64,000 bases of DNA from an uncultured Steroidobacter sp. (GCF_937958065.1 NZ_CALFXI010000043.1:78870-142869), one strand, 5' to 3'. Shown: positions 1-10,197, counted from the stretch's first letter. Program-made: numbers and translations. The notes: generated by a model not told the origin, from the letters alone.

Positions 1-1
1 C

Positions 2-1516
2 CATGTCCATCCGCGGCCCGCGCGCCCGCTGCCGCCGGGAGAAGTCGATTTGCGTTACGCCTACACCTGGGCCGACAACGAGCGGATCCTGAAGCAGGCA
101 TTGAAGGGACGACCGCCCGGCACCTGGGTGCGCGCCAGCGCCTTCCGCCTGCATTTTGCCGACGACGCGCCGGCGACGCCGTGGATCAACGAAGATATTT
201 CAAAGATTCCGAATCGATACGCGCTCGACAAGCTGGCACCGAACAATCCCGTGATCGTGCGCGCCTCGCAGCTGGTGGTCGCGAACTCTCTGGCGCTGCG
301 ACTGGCCGGCATCACCCGCGACAGCAAGGATCCCGCCGCCGGCGACGGCCACATCGAGAAAGACGCCAACGGCGAGCCCACCGGCATTCTGTGGTACGCG
401 GTGGGCGATGCCATCGAAGAGTTCGCGCCGCCCTCCCCGCCGATCCCGAAGTTATCCAAGGCTGAGGAATTTGCGGCCTATAAGGATTTCTTCGAGAACC
501 TGCGATCGCTCGGCATCACCAGCGTCAACATCGCCGGTGCACGACCGCCGACCGAGTTTCGCATCTATCAGGAACTGCACGCACGTTATCCCGGCGAGCT
601 GCCCCGCATGACCATCCAGCCGTGGCTCGATGCCGGCCATTCCATGGACGTGGTGCGCGCGAACCTGGCGCGACTCGAAGGCTTCGGCTGGCGCACTGGC
701 GCCGGAAACGAATGGGTCAAGCTCGGCGCCATCAAGATGGGCCTGGACGGCGGTTACACCTTCAGCCGGCCCTGGCCGATCAGCGAGACGGCGCATAAAC
801 ACGTCACCAGCTACTATGGCGGCTGGCGCGACCTGCCCGACAATTTCTATCACATCTTCAAGCGCGCACATGAGCTCGGCTGGCAGATCGGCGTGCACAC
901 CGCCGGTGACAAGGCTGCGAGCATCGTCACGGACGTGCTCGAACGGGTCATCACCGAGTCGCCCCGGCAGGATCATCGTCATCACCTGATTCACTTCGAG
1001 GTGGGGCCGCCGGAAGCCACCTATGTGAAAATGAAAAAACTGGGCATCGGTGTTTCGATGCAGCCGAACTTCACGTATGCGTTGCAGCCGTTCTTCAGCC
1101 TGGCGCTGGAAGGCGACAGCCTGCAAAGAAACAATCCCGGCCGCAGCGTGCTGAACCACGGCCTGCACCTGTCCTATGGCTCGGACGAGCGCCCGTACGG
1201 CCCGCTCATCGGCTTGTATGCGGCTGTGACGCGTCGAGGGTATGACGGCAAGGTGTACGGCGCGGACGAGGCTGTCACCATTCAACAGGCGGTGCGCGCC
1301 TACACCATCGATTCGGCCTGGAACCAGTTCGACGAAAAGAATCGCGGCTCGATCGAGCCGGGCAAGCTGGCCGATTTCGTGGTGCTGTCCGAGGACATCT
1401 TCAGCATCGATCCGCTGCGGATCAAGGACATCAGGATCCTGAACACCATCATCGGCGGCCGGGTGTTCGACATTCCGAGCGGCAGCAAGAATCGTTTCTA
1501 TCCGGATCATCCCTGA
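2..1516 (+). CDS. Amidohydrolase family 3 (YtcJ-like), 5'-truncated by window edge
   Basis: The reading frame is open from the first bases, so the true start lies left of the window. The first visible residues are His-Val-His-Pro. This is the HxH metal-binding motif that follows the first beta strand in amidohydrolases, so only the N-terminal beta-sandwich and strand 1 are missing. About 504 residues are visible. Later features fit the YtcJ branch: His-rich segments near 895-905 and 975-995, a Gly-Ser-Asp-Glu motif near 1180 that would carry the catalytic Asp, and the C-terminal Gly-Ser-Ile-Glu-Pro-Gly-Lys-Leu-Ala-Asp signature near 1350. Family members hydrolyse C-N bonds in varied small substrates; the substrate here cannot be read. 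It converges on the TonB receptor gene across a hairpin terminator. Confidence 0.85.
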   Translation, partial: HVHPRPARPLPPGEVDLRYAYTWADNERILKQALKGRPPGTWVRASAFRLHFADDAPATPWINEDISKIPNRYALDKLAPNNPVIVRASQLVVANSLALRLAGITRDSKDPAAGDGHIEKDANGEPTGILWYAVGDAIEEFAPPSPPIPKLSKAEEFAAYKDFFENLRSLGITSVNIAGARPPTEFRIYQELHARYPGELPRMTIQPWLDAGHSMDVVRANLARLEGFGWRTGAGNEWVKLGAIKMGLDGGYTFSRPWPISETAHKHVTSYYGGWRDLPDNFYHIFKRAHELGWQIGVHTAGDKAASIVTDVLERVITESPRQDHRHHLIHFEVGPPEATYVKMKKLGIGVSMQPNFTYALQPFFSLALEGDSLQRNNPGRSVLNHGLHLSYGSDERPYGPLIGLYAAVTRRGYDGKVYGADEAVTIQQAVRAYTIDSAWNQFDEKNRGSIEPGKLADFVVLSEDIFSIDPLRIKDIRILNTIIGGRVFDIPSGSKNRFYPDHP

Positions 1517-1526
1517 TCCGCGGCCA

Positions 1527-1555
1527 GGGCGGGAGCGCCCACCGCGCTCCCGCCC
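1527..1555. terminator. Bidirectional hairpin between convergent genes
   Basis: There are perfect 12-bp arms (GGGCGGGAGCGC and its reverse complement) around a 5-nt loop, 11 bp after the amidohydrolase stop and 16 bp beyond the stop of the opposing receptor gene. There is no clear T-run, so intrinsic termination is inferred from placement and stem strength. Confidence 0.7.
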
Positions 1556-1570
1556 GATCCGACCGGACGC

Positions 1571-4432
1571 TCAGAACTTGAAGTCCATGCCGAGGCGATA
1601 CACGCGTCCCAGCTTGTCCCAGCGGCCGTTCTGCGAGCGTGAGTAGATGTAGCCCAGGCCGGTGGTGCCCAGCGCCGGCGTCAGCTCCGGGTCTTCGTTG
1701 GTGAGGTTGCGAACGTTGAAGTACAGGCGACCTTCGCCCGTGCCCACGCCGAACAACGATTCGAGGCGATAGGACAAGGACAGGTCGAAGTACAGTCCGC
1801 CATCCACGCCGAGCTGATCGAAGGTGCGCGCGAACGTCGTGGACGTCGGGCAGTTCGTCTGGCAGACGATGTAGTCGTTGTCCATCACCACGTCGCTGAA
1901 GTAGCGCGTCGTCAAGGTGGTCGCGAAACGATTCAGGTCGTACGAGACCGAGCCGGTCAGCACCGTTTCCGGCGTGCCGCCGACGGTGCCCACGCTGTCG
2001 TCCGGCTCGGTGAAGCCGTCGTTGCTGACGTTCTCGATGTAGCGCGTGCCCATCAGGCGCAACGTCACGTTGCCCACCCAGCTGTCGACCAGCGCTGCCA
2101 GGCCGAAGTTGTAACTGGCTTCGATGTCGATGCCGCTGGCCTTCTGGCTCGCGAAATTGAAATTGCCCTGCTCGACCGTGGTGATCACCCCTTCCGCATT
2201 CCGGGTGATGCGCGGACAGAGAATGTCATAGCCGCGATAGCACAGGGTGATGACGTCGGACCCGCCGATCAGCTGGATCGCATCCTTGATGTCCACGTCC
2301 CAGTAGTCGACCGAGACGCTCAGCCCCGGCGCGAACGACGGCTGCATCACCACGCCCACAGTGAGGCTGTCCGCTTCTTCCGGCTTCAGGTTCGGGTTGC
2401 CGCTCTGGGTGCGGCCGTGCGTCGGCGTCGTGTTGGTCAACGGATCGAAGGTCGACACCAGGCCGAAGTTCTGCCGCTGGAACAGCTCGCTGATGTTCGG
2501 CGCCCGAATGTCGCGCGACAAGGTGGCTCTGAATCGCAGGCCCGGGGTCACCGCGTACGTGGTGCCGACCTTCCAGGTCGAGACCGATCCCGACACCTCG
2601 TAATCGGTGAAGCGATAGGCGGCGCTCAGGTCCCAGGCATCGACCAGCGGCTTGTTCGCGAGCAGCGGCACCAATGTTTCTATGGCGGCTTCGGCCACGT
2701 GATAACCGGCATCGAGCAGCTGGTGATTGCCGGAATGCCAGCCGCTCTGGCGCGCTATTGCATCCGGAGTAACGGTCGCCTCCTCCTTGCGATATTCGGC
2801 GCTGAGCGCCAGCGAGACCGGACCGGCCCAATTCCGGAACGGCTCGCCGGTGATCGACGCTGCGTAGACCTTCTGTGTGGTGGTCTGCTCGGAGAACGCG
2901 GTGCCAAGAATGTAATCGCGGGCCGCCTGGCTGTTCACGCCGAGACCCATCGGATTCCAGGGCACGCAACCGTTCGACGGATCCGTCAACGTCGAGCGGC
3001 AGACGATGTTGCCGTTCGAGGGATCGATGACCGCATCCAGGGCGCGGTTGTAGTTGGCGATGTTCCTGGCGTTGTGGGTGTAATGCTCGCTCTTGGTCTT
3101 GCCGATCTGGGCGTAGCTGTTCCACGACCAGTTCGTGCCCCACAGATCGAACTTCCCTTCCAGCCCCACTACGTAACGATTGGCCGCGCGCGCGGTTTCG
3201 GTCGTCACGAACGGCATGTCGTAGTTCATCGTGCCGAGCCTGAAGGAAGCCAGGCCCAGCGTCGTCATTTGCGCCTGCACCGACGCCGGAATGAAGGGAT
3301 TGCCGGACAGCACCGTCGGTCCCGCACCCGCCTGATAATGCGGGAACGCGATGCCGAAGGTCTCCGAGCTGCCTCGCGACAACTGCAGGAACACATTTAC
3401 GTTGTCGGTCAGATCGTAGGAAACCCGGCCGAAAATGTTCCGTCGCTCCTGCGAGGGCAACAGACTGAATGCGTCGTCGGTGCGCGTCTCCAGATAGTCG
3501 CCGCCCGACATGAACAGATCGCGCGCCACGCCTTCGCCATAGTTGAACTGATAGGGCACGCCGCCCTCGCCGAAAGCGGTGCCGCGCAATGGCCCCGACG
3601 TGATCAGGCCGCCATGCGTCGCTTGCGAGAGAAACACGTCGTTTCGGAGCAGGAATTCCGGCTGACCGTTGGTGCCGTTGTACGCGGGGTTGACGATGTA
3701 GTTGGTGGTCGTTCGTCCCCAGGCGCGGTTGGTCCCGTGCACGACGCCGTCGTTGTCGACCAGCTCGCCGCTCAACAGCACGTGGCCGCGACCGCTGGCA
3801 AACGGGAAACCGGCGGCCAGGGCGAGCTTGTAGTTCTTGCCATCGTTGTATTCGGTCTCGCCACCGGACAACTCGCCTTTGATGCCCGTGAAATCACGAT
3901 CGAGAATGAAGTTCACCACGCCCGCCACGGCGTCCGAGCCGTACACCGCGGAGGCACCACCGGTGACGACTTCTACCCGCTCGATCAGCTGCTGCGGAAA
4001 GTTGTCCGTATCCACCACGCCCGTGGCAATCGAACCGACCGAACGCTGTCCGTCCAGCAACACCAGCGTGCGCGTGATACCCAGGTTTCTCATCTCGACG
4101 GTGGACAGGCCGGCTTGGTTGAAGCTCGGCACGCCGGCGCCGGTGGTGATGTTGTAACCGCCCGAGAACACCGGCATCTGGCTGAGCGACTCGCGGACGC
4201 TCGAGTTCGCGGACTGACCGAACAACTGCTCCTGACTGAGCACGGTCAACGGTGTCGGCGCCTCGTAACCTTCGCTGCGCTGAATGCGAGTTCCGGTGAC
4301 CACCACCTCTTCCTGTGGAGGCGCAGTCGTCGACTGCTCCTGCGCGTGTCCGTCCATGGTGAATGCGGCGCCCTGCACCGCCAGTGACAACACGACGCAA
4401 CGTCTCAAACTTCCAGGCGGCTGACGATTCAT
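1571..4432 (-). CDS. TonB-dependent receptor
   Basis: This is a 953-residue outer-membrane active-transport receptor. It has a signal peptide (about residues 1-30, ending near His-Ala-Gln), a TonB box with Glu-Val-Val-Val-Thr-Gly-Thr-Arg, a plug domain, a long beta-barrel and a C-terminal Phe, as expected for BAM-dependent assembly. The start at 4432 is chosen because AGAGGGGGCC lies just before that ATG and the signal peptide begins there; an upstream in-frame start would add 22 non-signal residues. It shares the Gly-Tyr-Glu-Ala-Pro-Thr-Pro plug entry with the receptor at 45886-48840, so the two are close paralogues of the large TonB receptors seen without SusD partners in proteobacteria. 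The ligand is unknown. Confidence 0.93.
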   Translation of the reverse strand: MNRQPPGSLRRCVVLSLAVQGAAFTMDGHAQEQSTTAPPQEEVVVTGTRIQRSEGYEAPTPLTVLSQEQLFGQSANSSVRESLSQMPVFSGGYNITTGAGVPSFNQAGLSTVEMRNLGITRTLVLLDGQRSVGSIATGVVDTDNFPQQLIERVEVVTGGASAVYGSDAVAGVVNFILDRDFTGIKGELSGGETEYNDGKNYKLALAAGFPFASGRGHVLLSGELVDNDGVVHGTNRAWGRTTTNYIVNPAYNGTNGQPEFLLRNDVFLSQATHGGLITSGPLRGTAFGEGGVPYQFNYGEGVARDLFMSGGDYLETRTDDAFSLLPSQERRNIFGRVSYDLTDNVNVFLQLSRGSSETFGIAFPHYQAGAGPTVLSGNPFIPASVQAQMTTLGLASFRLGTMNYDMPFVTTETARAANRYVVGLEGKFDLWGTNWSWNSYAQIGKTKSEHYTHNARNIANYNRALDAVIDPSNGNIVCRSTLTDPSNGCVPWNPMGLGVNSQAARDYILGTAFSEQTTTQKVYAASITGEPFRNWAGPVSLALSAEYRKEEATVTPDAIARQSGWHSGNHQLLDAGYHVAEAAIETLVPLLANKPLVDAWDLSAAYRFTDYEVSGSVSTWKVGTTYAVTPGLRFRATLSRDIRAPNISELFQRQNFGLVSTFDPLTNTTPTHGRTQSGNPNLKPEEADSLTVGVVMQPSFAPGLSVSVDYWDVDIKDAIQLIGGSDVITLCYRGYDILCPRITRNAEGVITTVEQGNFNFASQKASGIDIEASYNFGLAALVDSWVGNVTLRLMGTRYIENVSNDGFTEPDDSVGTVGGTPETVLTGSVSYDLNRFATTLTTRYFSDVVMDNDYIVCQTNCPTSTTFARTFDQLGVDGGLYFDLSLSYRLESLFGVGTGEGRLYFNVRNLTNEDPELTPALGTTGLGYIYSRSQNGRWDKLGRVYRLGMDFKF

Positions 4433-4736
4433 AGGCCCCCTCTGCTTTTTTTTGGCGCGCGACCATCCGCAAGTGACGACCGGGTCGCACTCAGACAAGA
4501 ATGTTTGGATTGCCAGACTCGACGCTTCATCTGTCGAGAGCTCGGACGTTAGAGCGGAAGCTCGTGGTTCGGGAAGTTGCAGAAACGGATTGTTTTGGTG
4601 TCAGCCAGGCACCGTTGCGGAACGGCTGAACCGAGCTGTGCAACTCTGCACACCGGCTGTGCCGACTTGTCACATTGCGGAGCGCCGGAGCGAGCCCACC
4701 ATAGGGGCGTTCGGAAATCGCACTGGAGACTCGCTC
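4433..4736. other. Divergent intergenic region, 304 bp
   Basis: This spacer should hold the promoters of the minus-strand TonB receptor and the plus-strand SMR transporter. A GGAG Shine-Dalgarno lies just before the transporter ATG. I looked for a guanidine-II type pair of ACGR-loop hairpins because the transporter is SugE/Gdx-like, and I did not recognise one. No other gene or RNA was seen. Confidence 0.5.
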
Positions 4737-5060
4737 ATGGCATGGCTTCTTCTCATTGCAGCCGGCGTCGTCGAGATCGTGATGGCGCTGGCGCTGAAGT
4801 CCGCGGCAGGCTGGACCCGCCTGGGGCCGAGCATTCTCGGCCTCGGCGCGGCGCTGGCCAGCGTCGTTCTGCTCACCTTCGCGGTAAAGCAATTGCCCGT
4901 CACCACCGCCTATGCCGTCTGGACCGGATTCGGCGCGGTGGGCGTATCACTGCTCGGCATCGTGATGTTCGGCGAAAGCACGCATCCCGCGCGCCTCGGT
5001 TGTATCGCCGCGATCTTCGTCGGAATGATCGGGTTGCGCTTGCTGGACGGCAAGGTCTGA
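4737..5060 (+). CDS. gdx: SMR family transporter, SugE/Gdx type
   Basis: This 107-residue protein has four predicted membrane helices, the standard size for small multidrug resistance transporters, which work as antiparallel dimers in the inner membrane. Glu13 in helix 1 is the conserved proton/substrate-coupling residue. The Ala-Tyr-Ala-Val-Trp-Thr-Gly segment in helix 3 and the overall sequence resemble Escherichia coli SugE (Gdx, guanidinium exporter) more than EmrE. The Trp usually found after the helix-1 Glu is Met here, so substrate selectivity should not be assumed. The ATG at 4737 has a GGAG ribosome site. It probably shares a transcript with the azoreductase 13 bp downstream. Confidence 0.85.
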   Translation: MAWLLLIAAGVVEIVMALALKSAAGWTRLGPSILGLGAALASVVLLTFAVKQLPVTTAYAVWTGFGAVGVSLLGIVMFGESTHPARLGCIAAIFVGMIGLRLLDGKV

Positions 5061-5073
5061 ACGAGGAGGTCCC

Positions 5074-5700
5074 ATGAGCAAGCTGCTTTACATCGAGGCA
5101 TCGCCGCTCAAGAGCCGGTCGCACACCCTGGCGATCGCTCAGGCGTTTCTGCAGGCCTATCGAGCCGCCCATCCAGAAGACGAGATCGAACGGCTCGATC
5201 TGTGGCAGCTGGCCCTGCCGCCGTTCGATGATCGGACGCTCGAAGCGAAGTTCGCGGTGCTCCGAAACAATGAATTCTCACCGGAGCAGCTGCAAAGATG
5301 GGAAGCGGTGCGCGCGGTATCGCGCCACTTCAACGCGGCGGACAAATATGTCTTCGGCGTGCCCATGTGGAATTTCAGCGTGCCGTATGTCTTGAAGCAC
5401 TACATCGACGTGGTCACGCTGCCCGGCGAGAACTGGACCTGGTCGCGAGCCGCCGGTTACGGCACCGTGTTGTCCGGAAAGAAGGCGCTGGCCATCTATG
5501 CAAGCGCGAATCCGCATGACGAGATCGGCCCCGGCGCGGACGACTTTCAGAAGCCCTTCATACGCCGCTGGCTGCGCTTCATCGGCATCGAGGAGATACA
5601 GGAGATCACGCTTGCGCCGACCTTGTCGGATCCGGAAACGGTCGCCGGGCTGCGGGCCGAGGCGATCGACGCGGCGAAACAACTTGCATCCCGCTTCTGA
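5074..5700 (+). CDS. azoR: FMN-dependent NADH-azoreductase
   Basis: This 208-residue flavodoxin-fold enzyme matches the AzoR family in length and motifs. An N-terminal phosphate-binding stretch, Ala-Ser-Pro-Leu-Lys-Ser-Arg-Ser-His, is followed by the FMN-contacting Pro-Met-Trp-Asn-Phe-Ser-Val-Pro segment near residue 99, and by Leu-Pro-Gly-Glu-Asn-Trp in the isoalloxazine loop. AzoR proteins are cytosolic homodimers that reduce quinones and azo compounds by two-electron steps with NADH. An AGGAGG ribosome site precedes the ATG. The LysR gene follows 14 bp later on the same strand and may regulate this small redox-stress unit. Confidence 0.9.
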   Translation: MSKLLYIEASPLKSRSHTLAIAQAFLQAYRAAHPEDEIERLDLWQLALPPFDDRTLEAKFAVLRNNEFSPEQLQRWEAVRAVSRHFNAADKYVFGVPMWNFSVPYVLKHYIDVVTLPGENWTWSRAAGYGTVLSGKKALAIYASANPHDEIGPGADDFQKPFIRRWLRFIGIEEIQEITLAPTLSDPETVAGLRAEAIDAAKQLASRF

Positions 5701-5714
5701 GGTAATCTCACCCG

Positions 5715-6632
5715 ATGCGCAAACGGACCCCGCCAACGAAGCCCATCGACTGGGACGATCTACGCTACGTGCTCGCCCTGGCCGATTCGGGCTCGCTGAA
5801 CCGGGCGGCCAGCGCATTGCGAGTGAACCGGACTACGGTGCTGCGACGGCTGAATGCCTTCGAGCGCAAGCACGGCGTGCGCTTGTTCGAGCGCTTCCCC
5901 AATGGCTACACGCTCACCGAGGCGGGGAATGAAGTTCTGCTGGCAGCCCGCGGCTTCGAGAACGCGATCGAGTCGATCGAACGCAAGCTTGCAGGACAGG
6001 ACTTGCGAGCCGAAGGTCTGGTGCGCGTCACGACCACCGATACGTTACTCGCGTCCGTGCTGCCAGCCGCCCTCGCGACGTTCAAGCAAGAGCATCCAGG
6101 CATTACGCTCGACGTGACGACCTCGAACGCCTTTGCCGATCTTTCCAAACGCGACGCGGACGTCGCGATTCGGCCGGCGGTCGATCCACCCGAATTCCTG
6201 ATCGGTCGCCGCGTCAGTGCTGTGGCATTCGCTGTGTACGCCGCGGCGTCGGAGGGCCCACAGCAGAGGCTCGATCTCTCCAGCGCACGCTGGCTTGCAC
6301 CCGATGATTCGCTCGCGGGCACCAGTATTGCCCGCTGGATGCGCAACGAAGTGCCGTCGGTCCGGCCGGTGATGCGAGCGGACTCGCTCGTGTCGCTTCG
6401 AGAATTGTGTGCGGCCGGCGCCGGTCTGACCGCGTTGCCTTGTTATCTGGGCGATCCGGATCCACGGCTGATTCGCGTCCGCCCGCCCATTCCCGCGATG
6501 GCCACGGCCCTGTGGATCCTGACCCATCCGGACCTCGCTCGCACCGCGCGCATTCGATTGTTCCTGGATCGGGTCGCCAGGGCGCTCGGGCCACAACGAG
6601 CGCTGCTCGAAGGGCAGCGGCCGAGAATGTGA
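5715..6632 (+). CDS. LysR-family transcriptional regulator
   Basis: This 305-residue protein has an N-terminal winged helix-turn-helix (about residues 10-68) and a periplasmic-binding-like effector domain (about 95-295), the standard LysR architecture and length. The recognition helix lies in Arg-Val-Asn-Arg-Thr-Thr-Val-Leu-Arg-Arg-Leu. It follows azoR on the same strand by 14 bp. LysR regulators are more often divergent from their targets, so this one may act on the gdx-azoR-lysR unit itself or elsewhere. The effector cannot be read. Confidence 0.9.
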   Translation: MRKRTPPTKPIDWDDLRYVLALADSGSLNRAASALRVNRTTVLRRLNAFERKHGVRLFERFPNGYTLTEAGNEVLLAARGFENAIESIERKLAGQDLRAEGLVRVTTTDTLLASVLPAALATFKQEHPGITLDVTTSNAFADLSKRDADVAIRPAVDPPEFLIGRRVSAVAFAVYAAASEGPQQRLDLSSARWLAPDDSLAGTSIARWMRNEVPSVRPVMRADSLVSLRELCAAGAGLTALPCYLGDPDPRLIRVRPPIPAMATALWILTHPDLARTARIRLFLDRVARALGPQRALLEGQRPRM

Positions 6633-6880
6633 GCTCGCCTCGCGCCGATCCTGGCCGCAGTGTGAGCATCGTCACATTTCGTATCGTCTCTCGTTGACAG
6701 CCCAACCGCGGGAAATGAGACGCACGTTCCGCATTCTGTAACAGCCGCCGCATCGCGTCACAAACTGTTAGCGCGGTGCTGGACAGTGGTAACGCTACCT
6801 TGCGATGGTCCAGCTCACAGAAATAACAGTGCGCCGTCTTACGTCGCGGCGCCGGGCCTCGCGACAGGGTGGAGCGCATC

Positions 6881-8977
6881 GTGGACCAACAAACATTGCT
6901 ATGGAGCCTGGCCGGGCTGGCCATCGCCTCGTGCCTGTGCAGTGTCTATCTGCTCGTCCGGCTACGGGCGGTTCGGCGCACTGGCGACGATCGCCAGTCC
7001 GGCGAGCGCGCCCTGCTGCGCACGGTGATCGATAACGTGCCCGACTTCATTTATGCCAAGGACGTGGACGGCCGCTTCCTGGTGGCGAATCTCGCCGTTG
7101 CCCGCAATCTCGGCATGACGCCGGATCAGCTGCTGGGCAAGCACGACTTCGATCTGTTTCCCCGGGAGGTTGCCAGGAGCTTTCACGAAGACGAGCAGGC
7201 GTTGATCCGCTCCGGCCAGCCGCTGGTCGATCGCGAGGAGATCGTGACCGACGCGGCCGGCCAGGCCCGTGATTTTCTGACCAGCAAAATCCCGGTGCGC
7301 GATGAGCGAGGCCGCGTGACCGGGCTGGTCGGCATCGGCAGAGATATCACCATGGGCAAGCGCATGGTCGCGGAGATGCGTGTCGCTCGCGAGGCCGCCG
7401 AAGCCGCGAATCGTTCGAAGAGCGAGTTCCTCGCGAACATGAGCCACGAGATTCGAACGCCCATCAACGGCGTGCTCGGCATGGCGGAGTTGCTGCTCGA
7501 CACCTCGCTGGACCATACGCAGCGTGACTACGCCCGGACCATTCACGAGAGCGGCAAAGCGTTGCTCACCGTGATCAATGACATCCTGGACTTCTCCAAG
7601 ATCGAGGCGGGCAAGCTCGACCTCGAACAGGTCGACATGGATCTGCGCAGCATCGTCGAAGACGTCGGGCGCATGATCGCATTTCAGGCGCATCGCAAAC
7701 GCCTGGAGCTGGCGCTGGATATCGATGCGGACTTGCCGGCCGCGGTCAAAGGCGACCCCGGGCGCTTGCGCCAGATTCTCACCAATCTCGGGGGCAACGC
7801 GCTCAAGTTCACCTCCGCGGGCGAGGTTGCCATCGAGGTCAAGGTGCTGGAGTCGGACAGCAGCGGCACGCTGGTCCGGTTCGAAGTCCGTGACACCGGC
7901 ATCGGCATTCCAGCGGATCGCATCGATCGCCTGTTCCAGCCCTTCTCTCAAGTCGACGCGTCCACGACCCGTCAGTTCGGCGGCACCGGCCTGGGATTGT
8001 CCATCGTGCGTCGGCTCACCGATCTGATGGGCGGCAAATGCGGCGTCAGCAGCGTGCCTGGCGTCGGCTCCACTTTCTGGTTCACGCTGCGGTTCGCGGT
8101 CGCGGATCAGAACATCCAGCACCGCACGCCTACGCCGCTGACTCTGAAGGATCGTCGTGTCCTGGTGGTGGATGACAATCAAACGAACCTGAAAATCCTC
8201 GCCGGTCAGATGGCTCGCTGCGGCATGCTGGCGACGTGCGTGTCGTCCGCTGCCCGCGCCCTCGAAACATTGCGCATGGCTGCGGCGGCAGGCCTGCCTT
8301 ATGAAGTTGCGCTGCTCGATCACGACATGCCCGAGATGGATGGCTCGCAGCTCGGCGCCCTCATCAATGAGGATCCCGCGATAAATTCCACGCGGGTGGT
8401 GCTGCTCACCTCCTCCGGCCAGCCCGGCGAAAGCTCGCATTTCTCGCGCATGGGCTTTGCGGCGTATTTGCTGAAGCCCGTCAGCCACGGCGATCTGGTG
8501 GACACGCTGATGATCGTCCTCGGCGCCGCACCCGACGATCGGAACGCGCCGAAACCGCCCATCGTCACCCAGCACGAACTGCTGGCCATGCGCGCACGTG
8601 AGAAGCGACCGCGCGTATTGCTCGCCGAGGACAATCTGGTCAATCAAAAAGTGGGCGTAAAGCTGCTCGAGAAAATCGGCTGCACGGTCGAAGTCGCCGC
8701 CAACGGCAAAGAAGCAGTCCGCGCCTGGGAGAGCGGTCATTTCGACGTCATTCTGATGGACTGCCAGATGCCCGAGCTGGACGGCTATCAAGCGACCCAA
8801 CAGATCCGCGCTCGCGAATCGGCCTCGCATCGCACGCCGATCATCGCGCTCACCGCTCACGCCATGAAAGGCGCCGACGAGGAATGCCGGGCGGCGGGCA
8901 TGAATGACTACATCACCAAGCCGATCGATAGCGAGGTGTTGAAGGCCTGTATTGCCCGACACTGCGCCAAGAGCTGA
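6881..8977 (+). CDS. Hybrid sensor histidine kinase with two receiver domains
   Basis: About 698 residues: one N-terminal membrane helix (about 5-26), a PAS domain (about 48-155), a HisKA domain with the Ser-His-Glu-Ile-Arg-Thr-Pro H-box (His189), a HATPase domain with Asp-Thr-Gly-Ile-Gly-Ile and Gly-Thr-Gly-Leu-Gly-Leu boxes, then two receivers with phospho-acceptors near Asp480 and Asp627. Both receivers keep the Lys-Pro motif, so both look functional. There is no HPt domain and no neighbouring response regulator, so the phosphorelay partners must be encoded elsewhere. GTG at 6881 is preferred because GGTGGAG lies at normal spacing before it; an in-frame GTG at 6869 is the alternative. Confidence 0.92.
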   Translation: MDQQTLLWSLAGLAIASCLCSVYLLVRLRAVRRTGDDRQSGERALLRTVIDNVPDFIYAKDVDGRFLVANLAVARNLGMTPDQLLGKHDFDLFPREVARSFHEDEQALIRSGQPLVDREEIVTDAAGQARDFLTSKIPVRDERGRVTGLVGIGRDITMGKRMVAEMRVAREAAEAANRSKSEFLANMSHEIRTPINGVLGMAELLLDTSLDHTQRDYARTIHESGKALLTVINDILDFSKIEAGKLDLEQVDMDLRSIVEDVGRMIAFQAHRKRLELALDIDADLPAAVKGDPGRLRQILTNLGGNALKFTSAGEVAIEVKVLESDSSGTLVRFEVRDTGIGIPADRIDRLFQPFSQVDASTTRQFGGTGLGLSIVRRLTDLMGGKCGVSSVPGVGSTFWFTLRFAVADQNIQHRTPTPLTLKDRRVLVVDDNQTNLKILAGQMARCGMLATCVSSAARALETLRMAAAAGLPYEVALLDHDMPEMDGSQLGALINEDPAINSTRVVLLTSSGQPGESSHFSRMGFAAYLLKPVSHGDLVDTLMIVLGAAPDDRNAPKPPIVTQHELLAMRAREKRPRVLLAEDNLVNQKVGVKLLEKIGCTVEVAANGKEAVRAWESGHFDVILMDCQMPELDGYQATQQIRARESASHRTPIIALTAHAMKGADEECRAAGMNDYITKPIDSEVLKACIARHCAKS

Positions 8978-9057
8978 GGTCGAGCATCGGCATTGGCCTG
9001 CGCACGTCCGCTCATTCTCTGTAGAATCCCCGCAGCCCATTCTACGACCCGTTTCTC

Positions 9058-10197
9058 ATGACCTTCACCGAGCTGCAGCTGGCGCCGGAATTGATCGCGG
9101 CGCTGACAAAGCAGCAGATCACCCGCCCCACCCCCATCCAGAGCGCGGCGCTGCCGGTTCTGTCGGCCGGTCGCGATGCATACCTGCACGCGGAAACCGG
9201 CACCGGCAAGACGCTCGCTTACTTGCTGCCGATATTCGGTCGGATCGACACCGACCAGGCCGCCACGCAAGCAGTGATCGTCGCGCCGACTCACGAGCTG
9301 GCGCTGCAGATCCATCGGCAATGCGGCGAGCTGGCGCAAAATGCCGGCTGGCCGGTGCGTTCGCTGCTGCTGATCGGCGGCACGTCCACCGAGCGGCAGA
9401 TCGAAAAGTTGAAAAAGAAACCCCACGTGGTGGTCGGTTCACCGGGCCGCATCGCGGAGTTGCTCGGCAGGGGCAAGCTCAAGGCGCAGCATCTTCGCAG
9501 CATCGTGATCGATGAGGCGGATCGGCTGCTCAGCGACGAAAGCCTGGTTGCCGTTCGCGCCATCATCCAGGCTGCGCCACGCAACCGGCAGCTGATATTT
9601 GCGTCAGCGACCCTGGAGACCCAGAGCATGACGGTGGCCAGAGAGTGGGCGCCGGAACTGCTGATGCTTCAGGCGGCGGCCGCCGCCGTGAACGAAAATA
9701 TCGAGCATTTCTATTTGATCTGCGAGGAGCGCGATAAGCCGGATGAGCTGCGCAAACTGCTGCATGCGCTCACGCCGGAACGCGCCATCGTTTTCGTCCA
9801 CCGCAACGAGGTCGCCGAGAGGATCGCGCTCAAACTGGCGCACCATAAGATCCCCGCCGCCGACTTGAGTGCCGCGCTCTACAAAGAGGATCGAAAGCGA
9901 GCCATGGAGGGTTTTCGTAAAGGAACGATCCGAGTGCTGATCGCGTCGGACATCGCCGCCCGCGGGCTCGACATCAAAGGCGTCACGCACGTGTTCAACT
10001 CCGACGTGCCTACATCGAGCCAGGCATATCTGCACCGCGTGGGTCGAACTGGCCGTGCCGGCGCGAAGGGGCTCGCGGTCACACTGATGACCGAGATCGA
10101 AGCGAGGCTGGTGCGCCGCTATCAGGAAGAGCTGGGTATCGACATGCAGTGCGTGCGCATGCGCGAAGGCAAATTGCTACGCGTCGAACGCCCTTAG
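9058..10197 (+). CDS. DEAD-box ATP-dependent RNA helicase
   Basis: This 379-residue SF2 helicase core has the expected motifs in order: Q motif (Thr-Pro-Ile-Gln), motif I Ala-Glu-Thr-Gly-Thr-Gly-Lys-Thr, motif Ia Pro-Thr-His-Glu-Leu-Ala, motif II Asp-Glu-Ala-Asp, motif III Ser-Ala-Thr, then Ala-Arg-Gly-Leu-Asp and His-Arg-Val-Gly-Arg-Thr-Gly-Arg in the second RecA domain. There is almost no C-terminal extension, so it is a minimal helicase that remodels RNA without an obvious accessory RNA-binding tail. It runs tail-to-tail into the next helicase gene and the two overlap by 4 bp. Confidence 0.92.
   Translation: MTFTELQLAPELIAALTKQQITRPTPIQSAALPVLSAGRDAYLHAETGTGKTLAYLLPIFGRIDTDQAATQAVIVAPTHELALQIHRQCGELAQNAGWPVRSLLLIGGTSTERQIEKLKKKPHVVVGSPGRIAELLGRGKLKAQHLRSIVIDEADRLLSDESLVAVRAIIQAAPRNRQLIFASATLETQSMTVAREWAPELLMLQAAAAAVNENIEHFYLICEERDKPDELRKLLHALTPERAIVFVHRNEVAERIALKLAHHKIPAADLSAALYKEDRKRAMEGFRKGTIRVLIASDIAARGLDIKGVTHVFNSDVPTSSQAYLHRVGRTGRAGAKGLAVTLMTEIEARLVRRYQEELGIDMQCVRMREGKLLRVERP

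Noticed and set aside
2417..4387. Long plus-strand open frame of about 656 codons
   Set aside because: It is antisense to the TonB receptor gene and shows no domain features.
4433..4736. Guanidine riboswitch upstream of the SugE/Gdx-type gene
   Set aside because: I looked for the ykkC or mini-ykkC hairpin pattern and found no paired ACGR loops or comparable fold by eye.
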